DNA from: Streptomyces sp. NRRL B-24484
Lineage (GTDB): Bacteria; Actinomycetota; Actinomycetes; Streptomycetales; Streptomycetaceae
DNA: 64,000 nucleotides
Direction: 5' to 3'
Assembly (NCBI RefSeq): GCF_000717715.1
Contig: NZ_JOAI01000045.1
Span: 72,499 to 136,498, forward strand
Of the stretch, positions 49,422-59,520 are shown one piece after another. A program made the translations under genes and the position numbers. Within the stretch, counting starts at the first letter, position 1, and the number at the start of each line of letters is the position of its first letter. The notes under the pieces were generated by a model. The model saw nothing but the letters and a program-made list of their open reading frames with translations. It was not told the origin of the DNA and did no database searches.

Positions 49422-49446
49422 GTGTGGGGCGGGCCGGGACGGGCAG
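49422..49446 (+). promoter_or_regulatory. Possible SigB-type promoter of the small membrane protein gene
   Basis: Plus strand: GTGT, 15 bases, GGGCAG; the GTG start is 57 bases downstream. The loose -35 makes this one of the weaker matches. Confidence 0.35.
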
Positions 49447-49502
49447 GCGCAGGTCACGGGGGCCGGTCGGCCGCGGCCGGGCCCCGGTGGAGGTGATCGG
49501 CC

Positions 49503-49745
49503 GTGCTGTCCACGACCGGCGGGCCCCGGCAGCCGATGTCCCGGGTCGGTGCACCGCTGCTGGCCCTGCTGACCGCCCTGTTCGCGTTCTGGGCGGTGGC
49601 CGCCGGGGACGGCGCTCCGGCCGCCCGCGCCGTCCCGGCCGCCCTCGCGCTGGCCTTCGGTGCGCTGGCCGTCCTGGCCGCGGCCGATCTGCTGGTGTTC
49701 ACCCGCTGCCGCGGGCGCGGGCCCCGGCGCCGCCGGCGCCGCTGA
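49503..49745 (+). CDS. Small two-helix membrane protein
   Basis: 80 residues: two hydrophobic helices (APLLALLTALFAFWAVAAG and VPAALALAFGALAVLAAADL) and a basic end (TRCRGRGPRRRRRR), so the C-terminus should be cytosolic. Start GTG 49503 with GGAGGTGA six bases upstream. Similar small proteins (DUF6343-like) are frequent in streptomycetes; I am not sure of the family. Confidence 0.68.
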   Translation: MLSTTGGPRQPMSRVGAPLLALLTALFAFWAVAAGDGAPAARAVPAALALAFGALAVLAAADLLVFTRCRGRGPRRRRRR

Positions 49746-49849
49746 GTCCCCGCCGTGGGCGCCGGCCCCCGGGTCGCGGTTTCACGGGGGGCTGCCCGGT
49801 GAGACGTTCGGGGTACGGCCGGACCCGAGCACGGAGGAAGGTGGCCGAC

Positions 49850-50416
49850 ATGACCGGTCTGCAGGACAGGACGGTGGCGTTCCTGGTGGCGCCGAAGGGC
49901 GCCGAGCAGGTCGAGCTGACCTCGCCGTGGGAGGCGGTGGAACGCGCCGGCGGCACGCCACGGCTGGTGTCCACCAAGCCCGGGACGGTCCGCGCCTTCG
50001 AGCACCTGGACCCGGGCGACACCTTCCGGGTGGACGCGGTGGTCGCGGACGTCTCGGCGGCGGACTTCGACGCCCTGGTGCTGCCCGGCGGCGTCGCCAA
50101 CCCGGACTTCCTGCGGATGGACCCGCGGGCGGTCGGCTTCGTCCGCGGCTTCTTCGACCTGCGCAAGCCGGTCGCGGTGATCTGCCACGGGCCGTGGACG
50201 CTGATCGAGGCGGACGCCGTCCGCGGCCGGACCCTCACCTCGTGGCCCAGCCTGCGCACCGACCTGCGGAACGCCGGCGCCCACTGGGTGGACCGCGAGG
50301 TCGCGGTCTGCCACGACGGCCCCAACACCCTGGTCTCCAGCCGCAGGCCCGACGACCTGCCGGCCTTCGACCGGACGCTGGTCGAGGAGTTCGCCCGCAC
50401 CCCGGCGCACACCTGA
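49850..50416 (+). CDS. DJ-1/PfpI family protein (YhbO-like)
   Basis: 188 residues: RTVAFLVAPKGAEQVELTSP, ALVLPGGVANPDFLRMDPRA, nucleophile cysteine in PVAVICHGPWTLIEAD, and LTSWPSLRTDLRNAGAHWVD. The family includes stress chaperones, glyoxalases and proteases (PfpI/YhbO). ATG 49850 preceded by GGAGG. A 16-bp perfect hairpin follows the stop. Confidence 0.93.
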   Translation: MTGLQDRTVAFLVAPKGAEQVELTSPWEAVERAGGTPRLVSTKPGTVRAFEHLDPGDTFRVDAVVADVSAADFDALVLPGGVANPDFLRMDPRAVGFVRGFFDLRKPVAVICHGPWTLIEADAVRGRTLTSWPSLRTDLRNAGAHWVDREVAVCHDGPNTLVSSRRPDDLPAFDRTLVEEFARTPAHT

Positions 50417-50427
50417 CGCCCCGGAAC

Positions 50428-50463
50428 GGCCGCCCCGCACCGGATCTCCGGTGCGGGGCGGCC
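50428..50463. terminator. Hairpin terminator after the DJ-1/PfpI gene
   Basis: Perfect 16-bp arms (GGCCGCCCCGCACCGG and complement) with loop ATCT, 11 bases after the stop and before the convergent small gene. Confidence 0.88.
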
Positions 50464-50492
50464 ACGTCTTTCGGGGCCCGGGCCAAGGCTCC

Positions 50493-50526
50493 GATCAGGG
50501 CAGGGGAACGATCAGGGCAGGGGAAC
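50493..50526. repeat. 17-bp tandem duplication at a gene's 3' end
   Basis: GATCAGGGCAGGGGAAC is present twice head to tail. The second copy contains the stop codon of the minus-strand small gene, so its stop codon and last codons are duplicated. Confidence 0.8.
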
Positions 50527-50742
50527 CGCGTGCAGACACGGGTGCGGGCCGGGCCCGCCCGCCAGCGGGACGGCCACGCCGGCAGCCGTCACCTGGACGA
50601 GCAGCGTCCCGGACTCGTCGGCGTAGACCGGCCTCCCGTCGGGTCCGAAGCCGCCGGTCGGGGTGACGATCACCACCTGGGGCGGAGCGTGGGTGCCGGG
50701 GGCGGTGGGCAGGGTGACGGCGTAGCGCTCGGTGGGGGCCAT
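50512..50742 (-). CDS. Small protein, DUF6296-like
   Basis: 76 residues: PTERYAVTLPTAPGTHAPPQ, VVIVTPTGGFGPDGRPVYAD, GTLLVQVTAAGVAVPLAGG and a final LHAVPLP. The layout (RYxVxLP, VVxVxxTGxxGPxGxPVYxDxxG, LxAxPLP) resembles DUF6296 proteins, which I associate with Kitasatospora; this is from memory. ATG behind AGGAGG. The tandem 17-bp duplication ends the gene. Confidence 0.72.
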   Translation of the reverse strand: MAPTERYAVTLPTAPGTHAPPQVVIVTPTGGFGPDGRPVYADESGTLLVQVTAAGVAVPLAGGPGPHPCLHAVPLP

Positions 50743-50863
50743 GGCGCACCTCCTGGGGGGTGCCCTGCGTATGGGCCGCCGCCCTCCCCGCGAAACCTCG
50801 CGGCCCGACCCGGCGCCCCGAGCGGCACGGCCGTGCCGCCGTCGGGGCGTCGGGGCGTCGGGG

Positions 50864-51049
50864 TCAGTCCTCGCCGTCGGCCGGGCCGGCCGGCCGCTCG
50901 GCCTCCTCCTCCGGCTCCTGGTCGTCGGGCGGGGGCGGGCCGCCCTCCCCGGTCATCCGGGGGCCCGGCCGGTCGGCGGGCGGCCGGACGTCCTCGGGGT
51001 GCTCGTGCCCGGTGCGTGCGGGCTGGGCGCTCGACGGCCCGTTGCTCAT
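50864..51049 (-). CDS. Small acidic disordered protein
   Basis: 61 residues, Pro/Glu/Asp-rich (PEDVRPPADRPGPRMTGEGG, PPPDDQEPEEEAERPAG), with no fold predicted by eye. GAGGAGG seven bases before the ATG and a SigB-type promoter (GATT-N15-GGGCAG) about 85-105 bases upstream support expression. The perfect palindrome CGGCACGGCCGTGCCG and GGGGCGTC repeats lie just after the stop. Function unknown. Confidence 0.6.
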   Translation of the reverse strand: MSNGPSSAQPARTGHEHPEDVRPPADRPGPRMTGEGGPPPPDDQEPEEEAERPAGPADGED

Positions 51050-51131
51050 GGCCGGTCCTCCTCGGTGCTGGTCCTCCGCGGGTCGTCGGGCCCGGCCGGA
51101 GCGTCCGGCCGGGTCACCCGTCACGACGCGC

Positions 51132-51156
51132 CTGCCCTGCCCGGGCGCCGCCAATC
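51132..51156 (-). promoter_or_regulatory. SigB-type promoter of the small acidic gene
   Basis: Minus strand: GATT, 15 bases, GGGCAG. Divergent from the plus-strand element at 51196. Confidence 0.55.
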
Positions 51157-51195
51157 CCGGTGCCGCGTCGTCCGCGACGGCGGGGAAACGGCGGG

Positions 51196-51220
51196 GATTG
51201 GGCCGGACGGCAAGGGGTAC
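51196..51220 (+). promoter_or_regulatory. SigB-type promoter upstream of the proline-rich/carboxylate-amine ligase pair
   Basis: Plus strand: GATT, 15 bases, GGGTAC, a full fit to GNNT-N14-16-GGGTAC. The next start codon is 163 bases downstream; nothing supportable lies between. Confidence 0.55.
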
Positions 51221-51382
51221 CCGCCGGAACGGGGGGAGAGATCGACGACCCCGGGCCGTGCGGCCCGGTCGGCTGCGCCGCGGCGCGAGTCGTCGGACCA
51301 TGGACGGGGCGCCCGGCCGCCGTGCGGCCGGAACTCCGCCCGCGTGACGACCGGTGCTCCGCCCCCTGACAAGGAGGACGCC

Positions 51383-51583
51383 ATGACCGTCCCCGTTCCT
51401 CCGGGACCGGACGTCGGACCGGTGCCCGACCCGGCACCGCCCGGCCCTCCCCCGCCCGTCCCCGTGCCGCCGGTGCCTCCGGCGCCCGGGCCGGTGCCCC
51501 CGGGCCCGGCCCCGGTGCCGCCGGCCCCGGAGCCGGCCCCGGCGGGCGGTCCGGCCGCCCGGGCGAGAGGCCCGGTCCGGTGA
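51383..51583 (+). CDS. Proline-rich small protein coupled to the ligase gene
   Basis: 66 residues, about half proline (VPVPPGPDVGPVPDPAPPGP and similar). No fold; it may form a polyproline helix. AAGGAGG five bases before the ATG. Its stop overlaps the GTG start of the ligase gene (GTGA), so its translation should carry ribosomes to that gene, and it may act mainly as a leader. Confidence 0.65.
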   Translation: MTVPVPPGPDVGPVPDPAPPGPPPPVPVPPVPPAPGPVPPGPAPVPPAPEPAPAGGPAARARGPVR

Positions 51584-52728
51584 CGGCCGGGGCACGCCTC
51601 CCCCGGGGGCCGGAGGTGCCGACGGTGGGGGTCGAGGAGGAGTTCCTGCTCGTCGACCGGCACTCCCGGCTGCCCGTCGGCCGCGCCCCCGGCGTCGTCA
51701 AGGAGGCCTCGGACGTGCTGGGCGAGCGGGTCCAGACCGAGTTCTTCACCTCGCAGGCCGAGGTGTGCACCCGCCCCGCACGGAGCCTCCCGGAGTTGCG
51801 CGCCGATCTGGTGCACCTGCGGGCGGTGCTGGGCGAGGCCGCCGCGGACGCGGACTGCCTGCCGGTCGGCACCGCGATGCCGGTGATCACGGACGGGCAT
51901 CCGCCGTCCATCACCGACTCGGCCCGGTACCGCCGGATCAGCGAGCACGTCGGCGCGGTGGCGACCAGCCCGGAGGGCCTGGTCTGCGGCTGCCACGTGC
52001 ACGTCGGGGTGCCGTGCCGGGCCCGGGCCCTGGCGCTGAACGACCGGATGCGGCCGTGGCTGCCGATCGTCCAGGCGCTGGCGGTGAACTCGCCGTTCAG
52101 CGCCGGCCGGGACACCGGCTACGCGAGCTGGCGGCACGCCTTCTACCGGCGCTGGCCGACGGTCGGCCCGGCGCCCCGGCTGGACGAGCCCGGGTACCGG
52201 GCGACGGTCGGCGGGCTGATCGACGCAAGGGTGATCCTCGACCCCGCGATGATCTACTGGTACTCCCGGCCGTCCGAGCACGTCCCCACCCTGGAGGTGA
52301 GGGTCGCCGACACCAGTGCGGACGTGGACACCACCGTCCTGATCGCGGCCCTGGTCCGCGGCCTCGCCACCACGATGCTGGCCGAGCTGCCCGAGGACCT
52401 CGGGCCGGCCGGCGCCGGCGGGGCGGGCGCCGACACCACCGCGATGATCGACGCCGCGCACTGGTCGGCCGCACTGTCCGGCATCGACGGCAACGGGCCG
52501 GACCCGGTGACCGGCCGGATCGCCCCGATGCGGCATCTGGTGGACCTGCTGGTCGAGCGCGCCCGGCCCGGGCTGGAGGCCGCCGGGGACTTCGGCACCG
52601 TCCGCCAGCTGCTGGCCGGCCTGTGCACGGCCGGGACGGGGGCCGACCGGCAGCGGGCCGCCTTCGCCCGGCGCGGCCGGTACCGCGACGTGGTCGACGA
52701 ACTGGCCGCGCTGACCGCCGGGGCCTGA
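51580..52728 (+). CDS. GCS2-type carboxylate-amine ligase (YbdK family)
   Basis: 382 residues. Features: PTVGVEEEFLLVDRHSRLPV (active-site glutamates), TEFFTSQAEVCT, GCHVHVGVPCRARALALNDR, AVNSPFSAGRDTGYASWRHA and TLEVRVADTSADVDTTVLIA. YbdK-like enzymes have weak glutamate-cysteine ligase activity; the natural substrate is often unknown. No signal of an ergothioneine cluster nearby. Start GTG 51580 overlaps the upstream stop. SigB-type control is likely through 51196. Confidence 0.93.
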   Translation: MTAGARLPRGPEVPTVGVEEEFLLVDRHSRLPVGRAPGVVKEASDVLGERVQTEFFTSQAEVCTRPARSLPELRADLVHLRAVLGEAAADADCLPVGTAMPVITDGHPPSITDSARYRRISEHVGAVATSPEGLVCGCHVHVGVPCRARALALNDRMRPWLPIVQALAVNSPFSAGRDTGYASWRHAFYRRWPTVGPAPRLDEPGYRATVGGLIDARVILDPAMIYWYSRPSEHVPTLEVRVADTSADVDTTVLIAALVRGLATTMLAELPEDLGPAGAGGAGADTTAMIDAAHWSAALSGIDGNGPDPVTGRIAPMRHLVDLLVERARPGLEAAGDFGTVRQLLAGLCTAGTGADRQRAAFARRGRYRDVVDELAALTAGA

Positions 52729-52768
52729 CGCACAGCAGCCCGACCGCCGTCCGCGCCGACCCGGGCTC

Positions 52769-55054
52769 TCAGGCCGCCGCCTCCGGGTCGGCGCGGACGG
52801 CGATCAGGCAGGTGTCGTCGTCGGTGTCCGACCGGCTGTGCTCCAGCAGCGTGTCGAGCCAGCCGCCGAGGTCGGGGCCGGGCGCACCGGCCGCCACGAG
52901 GAGCTGACGCAGCGACTCCTCGTCGGCGGTGCCGCGCCGCTCGACCAGCCCGTCGGTGTACAGCAGCAGCACGTCGTCGGGCTCCATCGGCAGTGCCAGT
53001 TCCTCGTACACGGCGTCCGGGGCCGCGCCCAGCAGCAGGCCGCGGGGCAGCGGCAGCACCCGCGGCCTGCCGGCCCTCAGCAGGACGGGCGGCGGGTGCC
53101 CGGCGCGGGCCCAGTGCAGAATGCGGGTGCGCGGGTCGAAGCGGGCGCAGACCGCGGTGGCGGTGGCCGGGTCGGGCAGGGCGAGGGCGGTCAGGTTGAG
53201 CCACTCCAGCAGCCGGGCCGGTCCTGCGCCGGTGACGGCGAGCCCGCGCAGCGCGTTGCGCAGCGCGACCATCCCGGTGGCCGCCCCCACGCCGTGCCCG
53301 GCGAGGTCGCCGACGGAGAGCAGGACGCCGCCGTCGGGCAGCGGCAGGATGTCGTACCAGTCGCCGCCGACCCGTTCGCGTTCGACGGCGGGCCGGTAGC
53401 GGACGGCGGCGTGCAGCCGGGCGCTGTCCAGCGGCGGCGGCTCGGGCGGCAGGATCGCCTCCTGGAGGCGCAGCGTGAGGCGGTGCCGCTGCGCGGCCTC
53501 CAGTTCGCTGTCGGCGAGGCGTTCGCGGGTGGCGGCGAGGGCGACCTCGGTGCGGTGCTGGTCGGAGACGTCCTGGCCGGCGCCGCGGACGAGCACCACC
53601 CGGCCGGCGGGGTCGGTGACGGGTTCGGCGACGATCCGGGCGTAGCGGGCGGGCCGACCGGGCGGCAGCAGCCGGAAGACCGCCGAGGCGGCCCTGCCCT
53701 CCTGCAGGACGCCGTTGGCGAGCCGCTCGACGACCCGCCGGTCGTCGGGGTGGACGTGCGCGGCGAGCGCGGCGAGCGGTACGGGGGTGGCGTCCGGCGG
53801 CAGCCCGTGCAGGGCGAACATCCGCTCGTTCCACAGGACGTCCCCGGTGACGAGGTCCTCCTCGAAGCCGCCGACCCGGGCCAGCCGCTGGGCGGAGTGG
53901 ACGAGGCCGACGAGCCGGGCGTCGGCGTCCTCGACCTGCCAGGTGACCAGGAGGTGGCCGTCGGTGCGGGCGGCGCCGATCCGGGCGACGACCGGCAGCC
54001 GGGACAGGTCGTCGGTCAGGAAGGTGAGGACGAACCGTTCGCGGACGGGTTCGCCGGTGGCGAGCACGGCCCGCAGCCGGTCGAGCAGGCCGTGGGAGCT
54101 GGCGAGTGGGTAGGACTCCAGCAGGGTGCTGCCCTCGATGCGGTGCCGGGGACGGCCGGCCGGGTCCCGGAAGCGGTGGTTGGTGCGCAGGATCCGGAAG
54201 TCCTCGACCCGGCCGTCGCGGCCGTCGAGCGGGCCGAGCAGCAGCGCCGGGTCGAGGACGGCCTCCAGGGCGGCGGTGTCGGCGGTCGGCGGTTCGGGGC
54301 GCACCGCCGGGGGTGCGGTGTCGACGGTGACGGCGAAGACCTCGGCGAGGGCGCGCAGCCGGGCGCGCGCGGCGGCGGGCAGCGGGCGCGGCGGCTCGGC
54401 CCAGCCGAGTTCGAGGGCGCCCAGCAGGCGGCCGCGGCGGCGCATCGGCAGGGCGAGCCGGTGCGGGGCGGCTCTCCGGCCTACGGTGGGCAGGCCGGTG
54501 GCGGCAGGGCCTTCGTCGGGCCACATGCCGCTGTCGCTGCGGGCGGCGCGCAGGGCCGGGGTGTCGACGTCGGGCGGGACGTGGCGCCAGGCGCGGACGT
54601 CCTCCGGGGTGAGGCCGGCGTGTCCGAGCAGGGTGAGGCCCCCGCCCGGATCGGCACCCCAGATCACGGCGGTGTCGGCGGCGAGCAGGTCGGCCGTCCG
54701 GTCGAGCAGGACGCGGGCCGCGGTGTCCGCCTCGGTGGGCGGCGCGGCCTGCGCGCGGGTGCCGGCGGCGGGCCGCACGCCGAGGTTCGGCCCCTCGGCC
54801 GCGGTGGCGCCGACGATCTCGGCGGCGAGCCGGTCCGCGGGCAGGCCGGCCTCGGCGGCGAGGTCGTCGAGCTGGGCGGCGGCGTCGGCGGGCGGGCAGC
54901 GCAGCCGTTCGGCGAGCATGCCGGTGGCGATGTCGACGACCGGCCGGACGGCGAGCAGTTCGCGGAGCGCGTCGCGTTCGACCTCCAGCCGCCGCAGGGC
55001 GCGGGCCAGCCGGTCCCGGTGCACCCCGGTGTCGGCGGGGCCCGTCCCGTCCAC
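52769..55054 (-). CDS. SpoIIE-type PP2C phosphatase with ANTAR-like, GAF and PAS domains
   Basis: 761 residues. An N-terminal ANTAR-like helical part ([20 protein letters not shown]), a GAF domain (~115-260: [38 protein letters not shown]), two PAS regions (~275-500; PAS-C tail [20 protein letters not shown]), then the PP2C core (~540-755: [64 protein letters not shown]). It should dephosphorylate a STAS anti-anti-sigma. Start GTG 55054, five bases after the kinase stop. Last gene of the signalling array. Confidence 0.9.
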   Translation of the reverse strand: MDGTGPADTGVHRDRLARALRRLEVERDALRELLAVRPVVDIATGMLAERLRCPPADAAAQLDDLAAEAGLPADRLAAEIVGATAAEGPNLGVRPAAGTRAQAAPPTEADTAARVLLDRTADLLAADTAVIWGADPGGGLTLLGHAGLTPEDVRAWRHVPPDVDTPALRAARSDSGMWPDEGPAATGLPTVGRRAAPHRLALPMRRRGRLLGALELGWAEPPRPLPAAARARLRALAEVFAVTVDTAPPAVRPEPPTADTAALEAVLDPALLLGPLDGRDGRVEDFRILRTNHRFRDPAGRPRHRIEGSTLLESYPLASSHGLLDRLRAVLATGEPVRERFVLTFLTDDLSRLPVVARIGAARTDGHLLVTWQVEDADARLVGLVHSAQRLARVGGFEEDLVTGDVLWNERMFALHGLPPDATPVPLAALAAHVHPDDRRVVERLANGVLQEGRAASAVFRLLPPGRPARYARIVAEPVTDPAGRVVLVRGAGQDVSDQHRTEVALAATRERLADSELEAAQRHRLTLRLQEAILPPEPPPLDSARLHAAVRYRPAVERERVGGDWYDILPLPDGGVLLSVGDLAGHGVGAATGMVALRNALRGLAVTGAGPARLLEWLNLTALALPDPATATAVCARFDPRTRILHWARAGHPPPVLLRAGRPRVLPLPRGLLLGAAPDAVYEELALPMEPDDVLLLYTDGLVERRGTADEESLRQLLVAAGAPGPDLGGWLDTLLEHSRSDTDDDTCLIAVRADPEAAA

Positions 55055-55059
55055 GGCGG

Positions 55060-58000
55060 TCAGCCGTCCAACCAGTGGAGGATGCGGGCGAGCAGGTACT
55101 CGGTGTCGACGGGCTTGGTGATGTAGTCGTTGGCGCCGGCGGCGAGGCTGCGGGCCCGGTCCCCGGGCATGGCCTTCGCGGTGAGGGCGATGATCGGGAC
55201 GTCGGAGAGGCCGGCCTCCTTGCGGATCGCCGCGGTGGCCGCGTCGCCGTCCATCTCGGGCATCATCACGTCCATCAGGACGAGGTCGGTCTCGGGGTGG
55301 CCGCGCAGCACGTCCAGGCCGGTGCGGCCGTTGTCGGCGTGCAGGACCCGGGCGCCGTGCAGTTCGAGCATGCCGGTGACGGCGAAGACGTTCCGGGTGT
55401 CGTCGTCGACGATCAGGACGGTGCGGCCGGCCAGCCGGGCGGGGTGCACCGGTACCGGCGGGGCCGGGGTGTCGGCGGGCGGCGCGGCGCTCCGCGGCAG
55501 CGCCGTCGCCGTCCTGATCCGGGCGCGCAGGTCGTCCAGTCCGGCGGCGGCCGCGGGCAGCTCGGGTGCGTCCGGCGCGGCGGGCCGGTCGGGGTCGAGG
55601 GACCGCTCGGAGTGGCCGATCACCACCGGGCCGTCGGTGCGCAGGGCGTCGAGGACGGGCCGCAGCCGTTCCGCGGACAGGTCGAGGTCGACGACGGCGG
55701 CGTGCCACGGCCCGCGGTCGAGCGCGGCGCGGAGCTCGTCGGCGTCGCGGACGGTGCGGATCTCGGTGGGCGGGTCGCGGTGCGCGGCGGCGCTGGCCGT
55801 GAGGGCGGTGAGCAGGCCGGCCGGGTCCGTCTCGACGACGAGCAGCCGGGCCGGGCGCGGCGGCGCGGTCTCCAGCGCGGCGCCGACCACGGCGCCGGGC
55901 AGGTGCAGGGTGAAGCAGCTGCCCTCGCCGAGGGTGCTGCGGGAGGTGAGGGTGCCGCCGAGCAGGTTCGCGAGTTCGCGGCTGATGGACAGCCCGAGGC
56001 CGGTGCCGCCGTAGCGGCGGCTGGTGGTGCCGTCGGCCTGCTGGAAGGCGCCGAAGATGGACTCCAGGTGCTGCTCGGCGATGCCGATGCCGGTGTCGGT
56101 GACCCGGAAGGCGAGGCTGCCGGGCGGCACGGCCCCGTCGGCGCCGCGCTCCTCCGGGGTGGAGGGTTCGATCCGCAGCTCGACCCGGCCGCGGTCGGTG
56201 AACTTGACGGCGTTGGAGAGCAGGTTGCGCAGGATCTGCCGCAGCCGTGCCTGGTCGGTGTGCAGGGTGTCCGGGAGGCCGGGTGCGGTGACGACCGTGA
56301 ACTGCAGGCGCTTCTGCCCGGCGAGCGGGCGGAAGGTCGACTCGACGTACTCCAGGAGTTCGCGCAGCGGGAACCGTTCGACGTGGATGTCCATCTTGCC
56401 GGCCTCGACCTTGGAGAGGTCGAGGATGTCGTTGATCAGCTGCAGCAGGTCGGAGCCGGCGGAGTGGATGATCTCGGCGTACTCGACCTGCTTGGCCGTC
56501 AGGTTGCCGCCGGGGTTCTGGGCGAGCAGTTGGGCGAGGATGAGCAGGCTGTTCAGCGGGGTGCGCAGTTCGTGGCTCATGTTGGCCAGGAACTCGGACT
56601 TGTACATGGAGGTGCGGGCGAGCTGCCGGGCGCGTTCCTCCAGTTCGCGGCGGGCCTGCTCGATCTCCAGGTTCTTGGTCTCGATGTCGCGGTTCTGCGT
56701 CGCCAGCAGGTCGGCCTTCTCCTCCAGTTCGGCGTTGGAGTCGCGCAACTCCTGCTGGCCGTTCTGGAGTTCCTCGGAGCGGGCGCGCAGTTCGGCGGTG
56801 AGCCGCTGGGACTCCTCCAGGAGTTCGTCGGTGCGGGCGTTGGCGAGCAGCATGCTGAGGTTGGCGCCGAGGGCCTCGGTGAAGCGGCCGAGGAAGTCGC
56901 GGTGCACCTCGGTGAAGCGGTGCAGGGAGGCGATCTCGACGACGCCGAGCAGGTGGTCCTCGACGGTGATCGGCAGGACGACGAGGGCGCGCGGCGGCGC
57001 GGCGCCGAGGCTGGAGGAGATGGCGGCGTAGCCCTCGGGGAGGTCGGTGACGGCGATCGGGCGCCGGGTGAGGGCGGCCTGCCCGACGAGCGACTCGCCG
57101 AGCCCCAGCCGCGGCGGGTGGTCGCCGGCGGGCCGTCCGTAGCTGCTGACCAGGGCGAGTTCGGTGCCGTCGGCGGTCTCCTCGGCGAGGTAGAAGGTGC
57201 CGTACTGGGCGCCGACCAGCGGGGTGAGTTCGTTCATGATCAGGTCGGCGACGACGGTGAGGTCGCGGTGGCCCTGGACGAGGGCGGTGAGCCGGGCGAG
57301 GTTGGTCTTCAGCCAGTCCTGTTCCTGGTTGGCCCGGGTGGTCTCGCGCAGCGACTCGACCATGGCGTTGATGTTGTCCTTGAGGTCGGCGACCTCGCCG
57401 GAGGCGTCGACGGCGATGGAGCGGGTGAGGTCCCCCTCGGCGACGGCGCCGGTGACCTCGGCGATCGCCCGGACCTGCCGGGTGAGGTTGCCGGCCAGTT
57501 CGTTGACGTTCTCGGTGAGGCGCTTCCAGGTGCCGGAGACGCCCTCGACCTCGGCCTGGCCGCCGAGCCGCCCCTCGCTGCCGACCTCGCGGGCCACCCG
57601 GGTCACCTCCGCGGCGAACGAGGACAGCTGGTCGACCATGGTGTTGATGGTGGTCTTGAGCTCCAGGATCTCGCCGCGCGCGTCGACGTCGATCTTGCGG
57701 TTGAGGTCGCCGCGGGCGACGGCGGTGGTGACCTGGGCGATGTTGCGGACCTGGCTGGTCAGGTTGTGCGCCATGAAGTTGACGTTGTCGGTGAGGTCCT
57801 TCCAGGTGCCGGCGACGTTGGGCACGGTGGCCTGGCCGCCGAGGATGCCCTCGGTGCCGACCTCGCGCGCGACCCGGGTGACCTCGCCGGCGAAGGCGGA
57901 GAGCGTGTCGACCATGGTGTTGATCACGTCGGCGAGCGCGGCGACCTCGCCCTTCGCCTCGACGGTGATCTTCTGGCCGAGGTCGCCGCGGGCCACCGCG

Positions 58001-58976
58001 GTGGCCACCTGGGCGATCGAGCGGACCTGCCCGGTCAGGTTGGACGCCATCACGTTGACGTTGTCCGTCAGGTCCTTCCAGGTGCCGGAGGCTCCTCGGA
58101 CGGTGGCCTGGCCGCCGAGGTTGCCCTCGGTGCCGACCTCGCGCGCGACCCGGGTCACCTCGCCGGCGAAGGCGGACAGTTGGTCGACCATCGTGTTGAT
58201 GGTCTCCTTCAGCTCCAGGATCTCGCCGCGCGCGTCCACCCGGATCTTCTGGCCGAGGTCGCCGCGGGCCACCGCGGTCGTCACCTGGGCGATCGACCGG
58301 ACCTGCCCGGTCAGGTTGCCGGCCATCGAGTTGACCGAGTCGGTGAGGTCCCGCCAGGTCCCGGAGACGTCCCGCACGTCCGCCTGACCGCCGAGCCGCC
58401 CCTCCGTCCCGCCGCCACGGCCGTGGCGACCTGGGCGATCGAGCGGACCTGGGTGGTGAGGTTGCCGGCCATCGAGTTGACCGAGTCGGTGAGGTCCCGC
58501 CAGGTCCCGGAGACGTCCCGCACGTCCGCCTGACCGCCGAGCCGCCCCTCCGTCCCGGCCGTGGTGACCTGGGCGATGTTGCGCACCTGCCAGGTCAGGT
58601 TGCCGGCCATGGCGTTCACCGAGTCGGTGAGTTCGCGCCAGGTGCCGGAGACGCCCTCGACCTCGGCCTGGCCGCCGAGCCGGCCCTCGCTGCCGACCTC
58701 GCGGGCGACCCTGGTCACCTCGGCGGTCACCCGGGAGAGCTGGCCGGCCATGCCGTTGAACACCTCGGCGATCTCGCCGAGCAGCCCCGGTCCGCCGTCC
58801 GGCAGCCGGGTGCCGAAGTCGCCGTCGCGGACGGCCGTCAGCCCGGCGAGCAGGCGGCGCAGGTCCTCCTCGGGCAGCGCCCCGGGCTCGTCCGCGGACT
58901 CCGGCCCGGCGGACCGAAGGAAGCGCCCCGCGGGCCGGTCGGGGCCGTGGGGATCGGGCGGGATCGGTCGATTCAT
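55060..58976 (-). CDS. Multi-HAMP hybrid histidine kinase/response regulator, frameshifted in the HAMP array
   Basis: Reading from ATG 58976 ([21 protein letters not shown] upstream) the protein has a tandem HAMP array, GAF (~57.2-56.9 kb), DHp box [20 protein letters not shown], ATPase motifs ([60 protein letters not shown]) and a C-terminal receiver ([40 protein letters not shown]). The first 221 codons close at 58311. The remaining ~1,110 codons are in another frame that joins near 58406-58418, where a base appears to be missing between two 99-bp identical copies. Earlier, residues [12 protein letters not shown] show an in-frame HAMP deletion as well. The gene may be broken, restarted internally, or misassembled. 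Confidence 0.8.
58313..58557. repeat. 99-bp perfect direct repeat within the HAMP array
   Basis: 58313-58411 and 58459-58557 are identical over 99 bases, offset by 146 bases, which is not a multiple of three. The offset explains the change of reading frame between the repeats. Confidence 0.9.
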
Positions 58977-59088
58977 CAGCGCCCCTCGGCACGGTGCGGC
59001 ACGTACGGACGGGTGTCCTCCACGTCCACTCTGCCACCGCCGGAGGGCCCGGCTCCACCTGCCGGCGCGGCCGCCCCGGCAGGTGCGC

Positions 59089-59520
59089 TCAGCCCTCCAC
59101 GGCCTCTTCGACCTCCAGCCAGACGGTCTTGCCGGGCGGGCGCGGCACGCTGCCCCAGGCCACCGCCAGCCGGTCCACCACCCGCAGGCCGTGCCCGCCC
59201 GGCGAGGACCGCGGCCGGTCGGTCTGCAGCACGGGCAGGTCCACGCTGTCGTCGGACACCTCGACCCGCAGCCCGCCGCCGGTGCGCTGCAGGACGAGTT
59301 CGCGCGGCCCGCCGGCGTGCAGGCAGGCGTTGGTGACCAGTTCGCTGACCATGAGCAGCACGTCCTCCGCGACGGCCAGCCGCTCCCCGTCGACGGCGGG
59401 CAGCCAGCCCCAGTCGAGCAGCGCCTCGCGGGTGAACTCCCGGCAGTGCTGCACCGCGCCGCGGGACTCGTACAGGGCCAGCCGCCGCACCTGGCCGGCC
59501 GGCCCGGTCCGTCCGTTCAT
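59089..59520 (-). CDS. ATP-binding anti-sigma-factor-like protein (RsbW/HATPase_c_2)
   Basis: 143 residues of the RsbW-type GHKL fold: [20 protein letters not shown]-box [23 protein letters not shown]-lid [18 protein letters not shown]. The ATG overlaps the stop of the STAS gene (ATGA), so anti-sigma and antagonist are made together. With the SigB-type factor at 62564-63505 and two SpoIIE phosphatases in the same run, it is the likely sigma-binding kinase. Paralogue at 9821-10249. Confidence 0.92.
   Translation of the reverse strand: MNGRTGPAGQVRRLALYESRGAVQHCREFTREALLDWGWLPAVDGERLAVAEDVLLMVSELVTNACLHAGGPRELVLQRTGGGLRVEVSDDSVDLPVLQTDRPRSSPGGHGLRVVDRLAVAWGSVPRPPGKTVWLEVEEAVEG

Noticed and set aside
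55075..58533. Long plus-strand frame across the hybrid kinase
   Set aside because: Composition is the mirror of the repeated HAMP coding sequence, with no motif; the minus strand carries HAMP, DHp, ATPase and receiver motifs.
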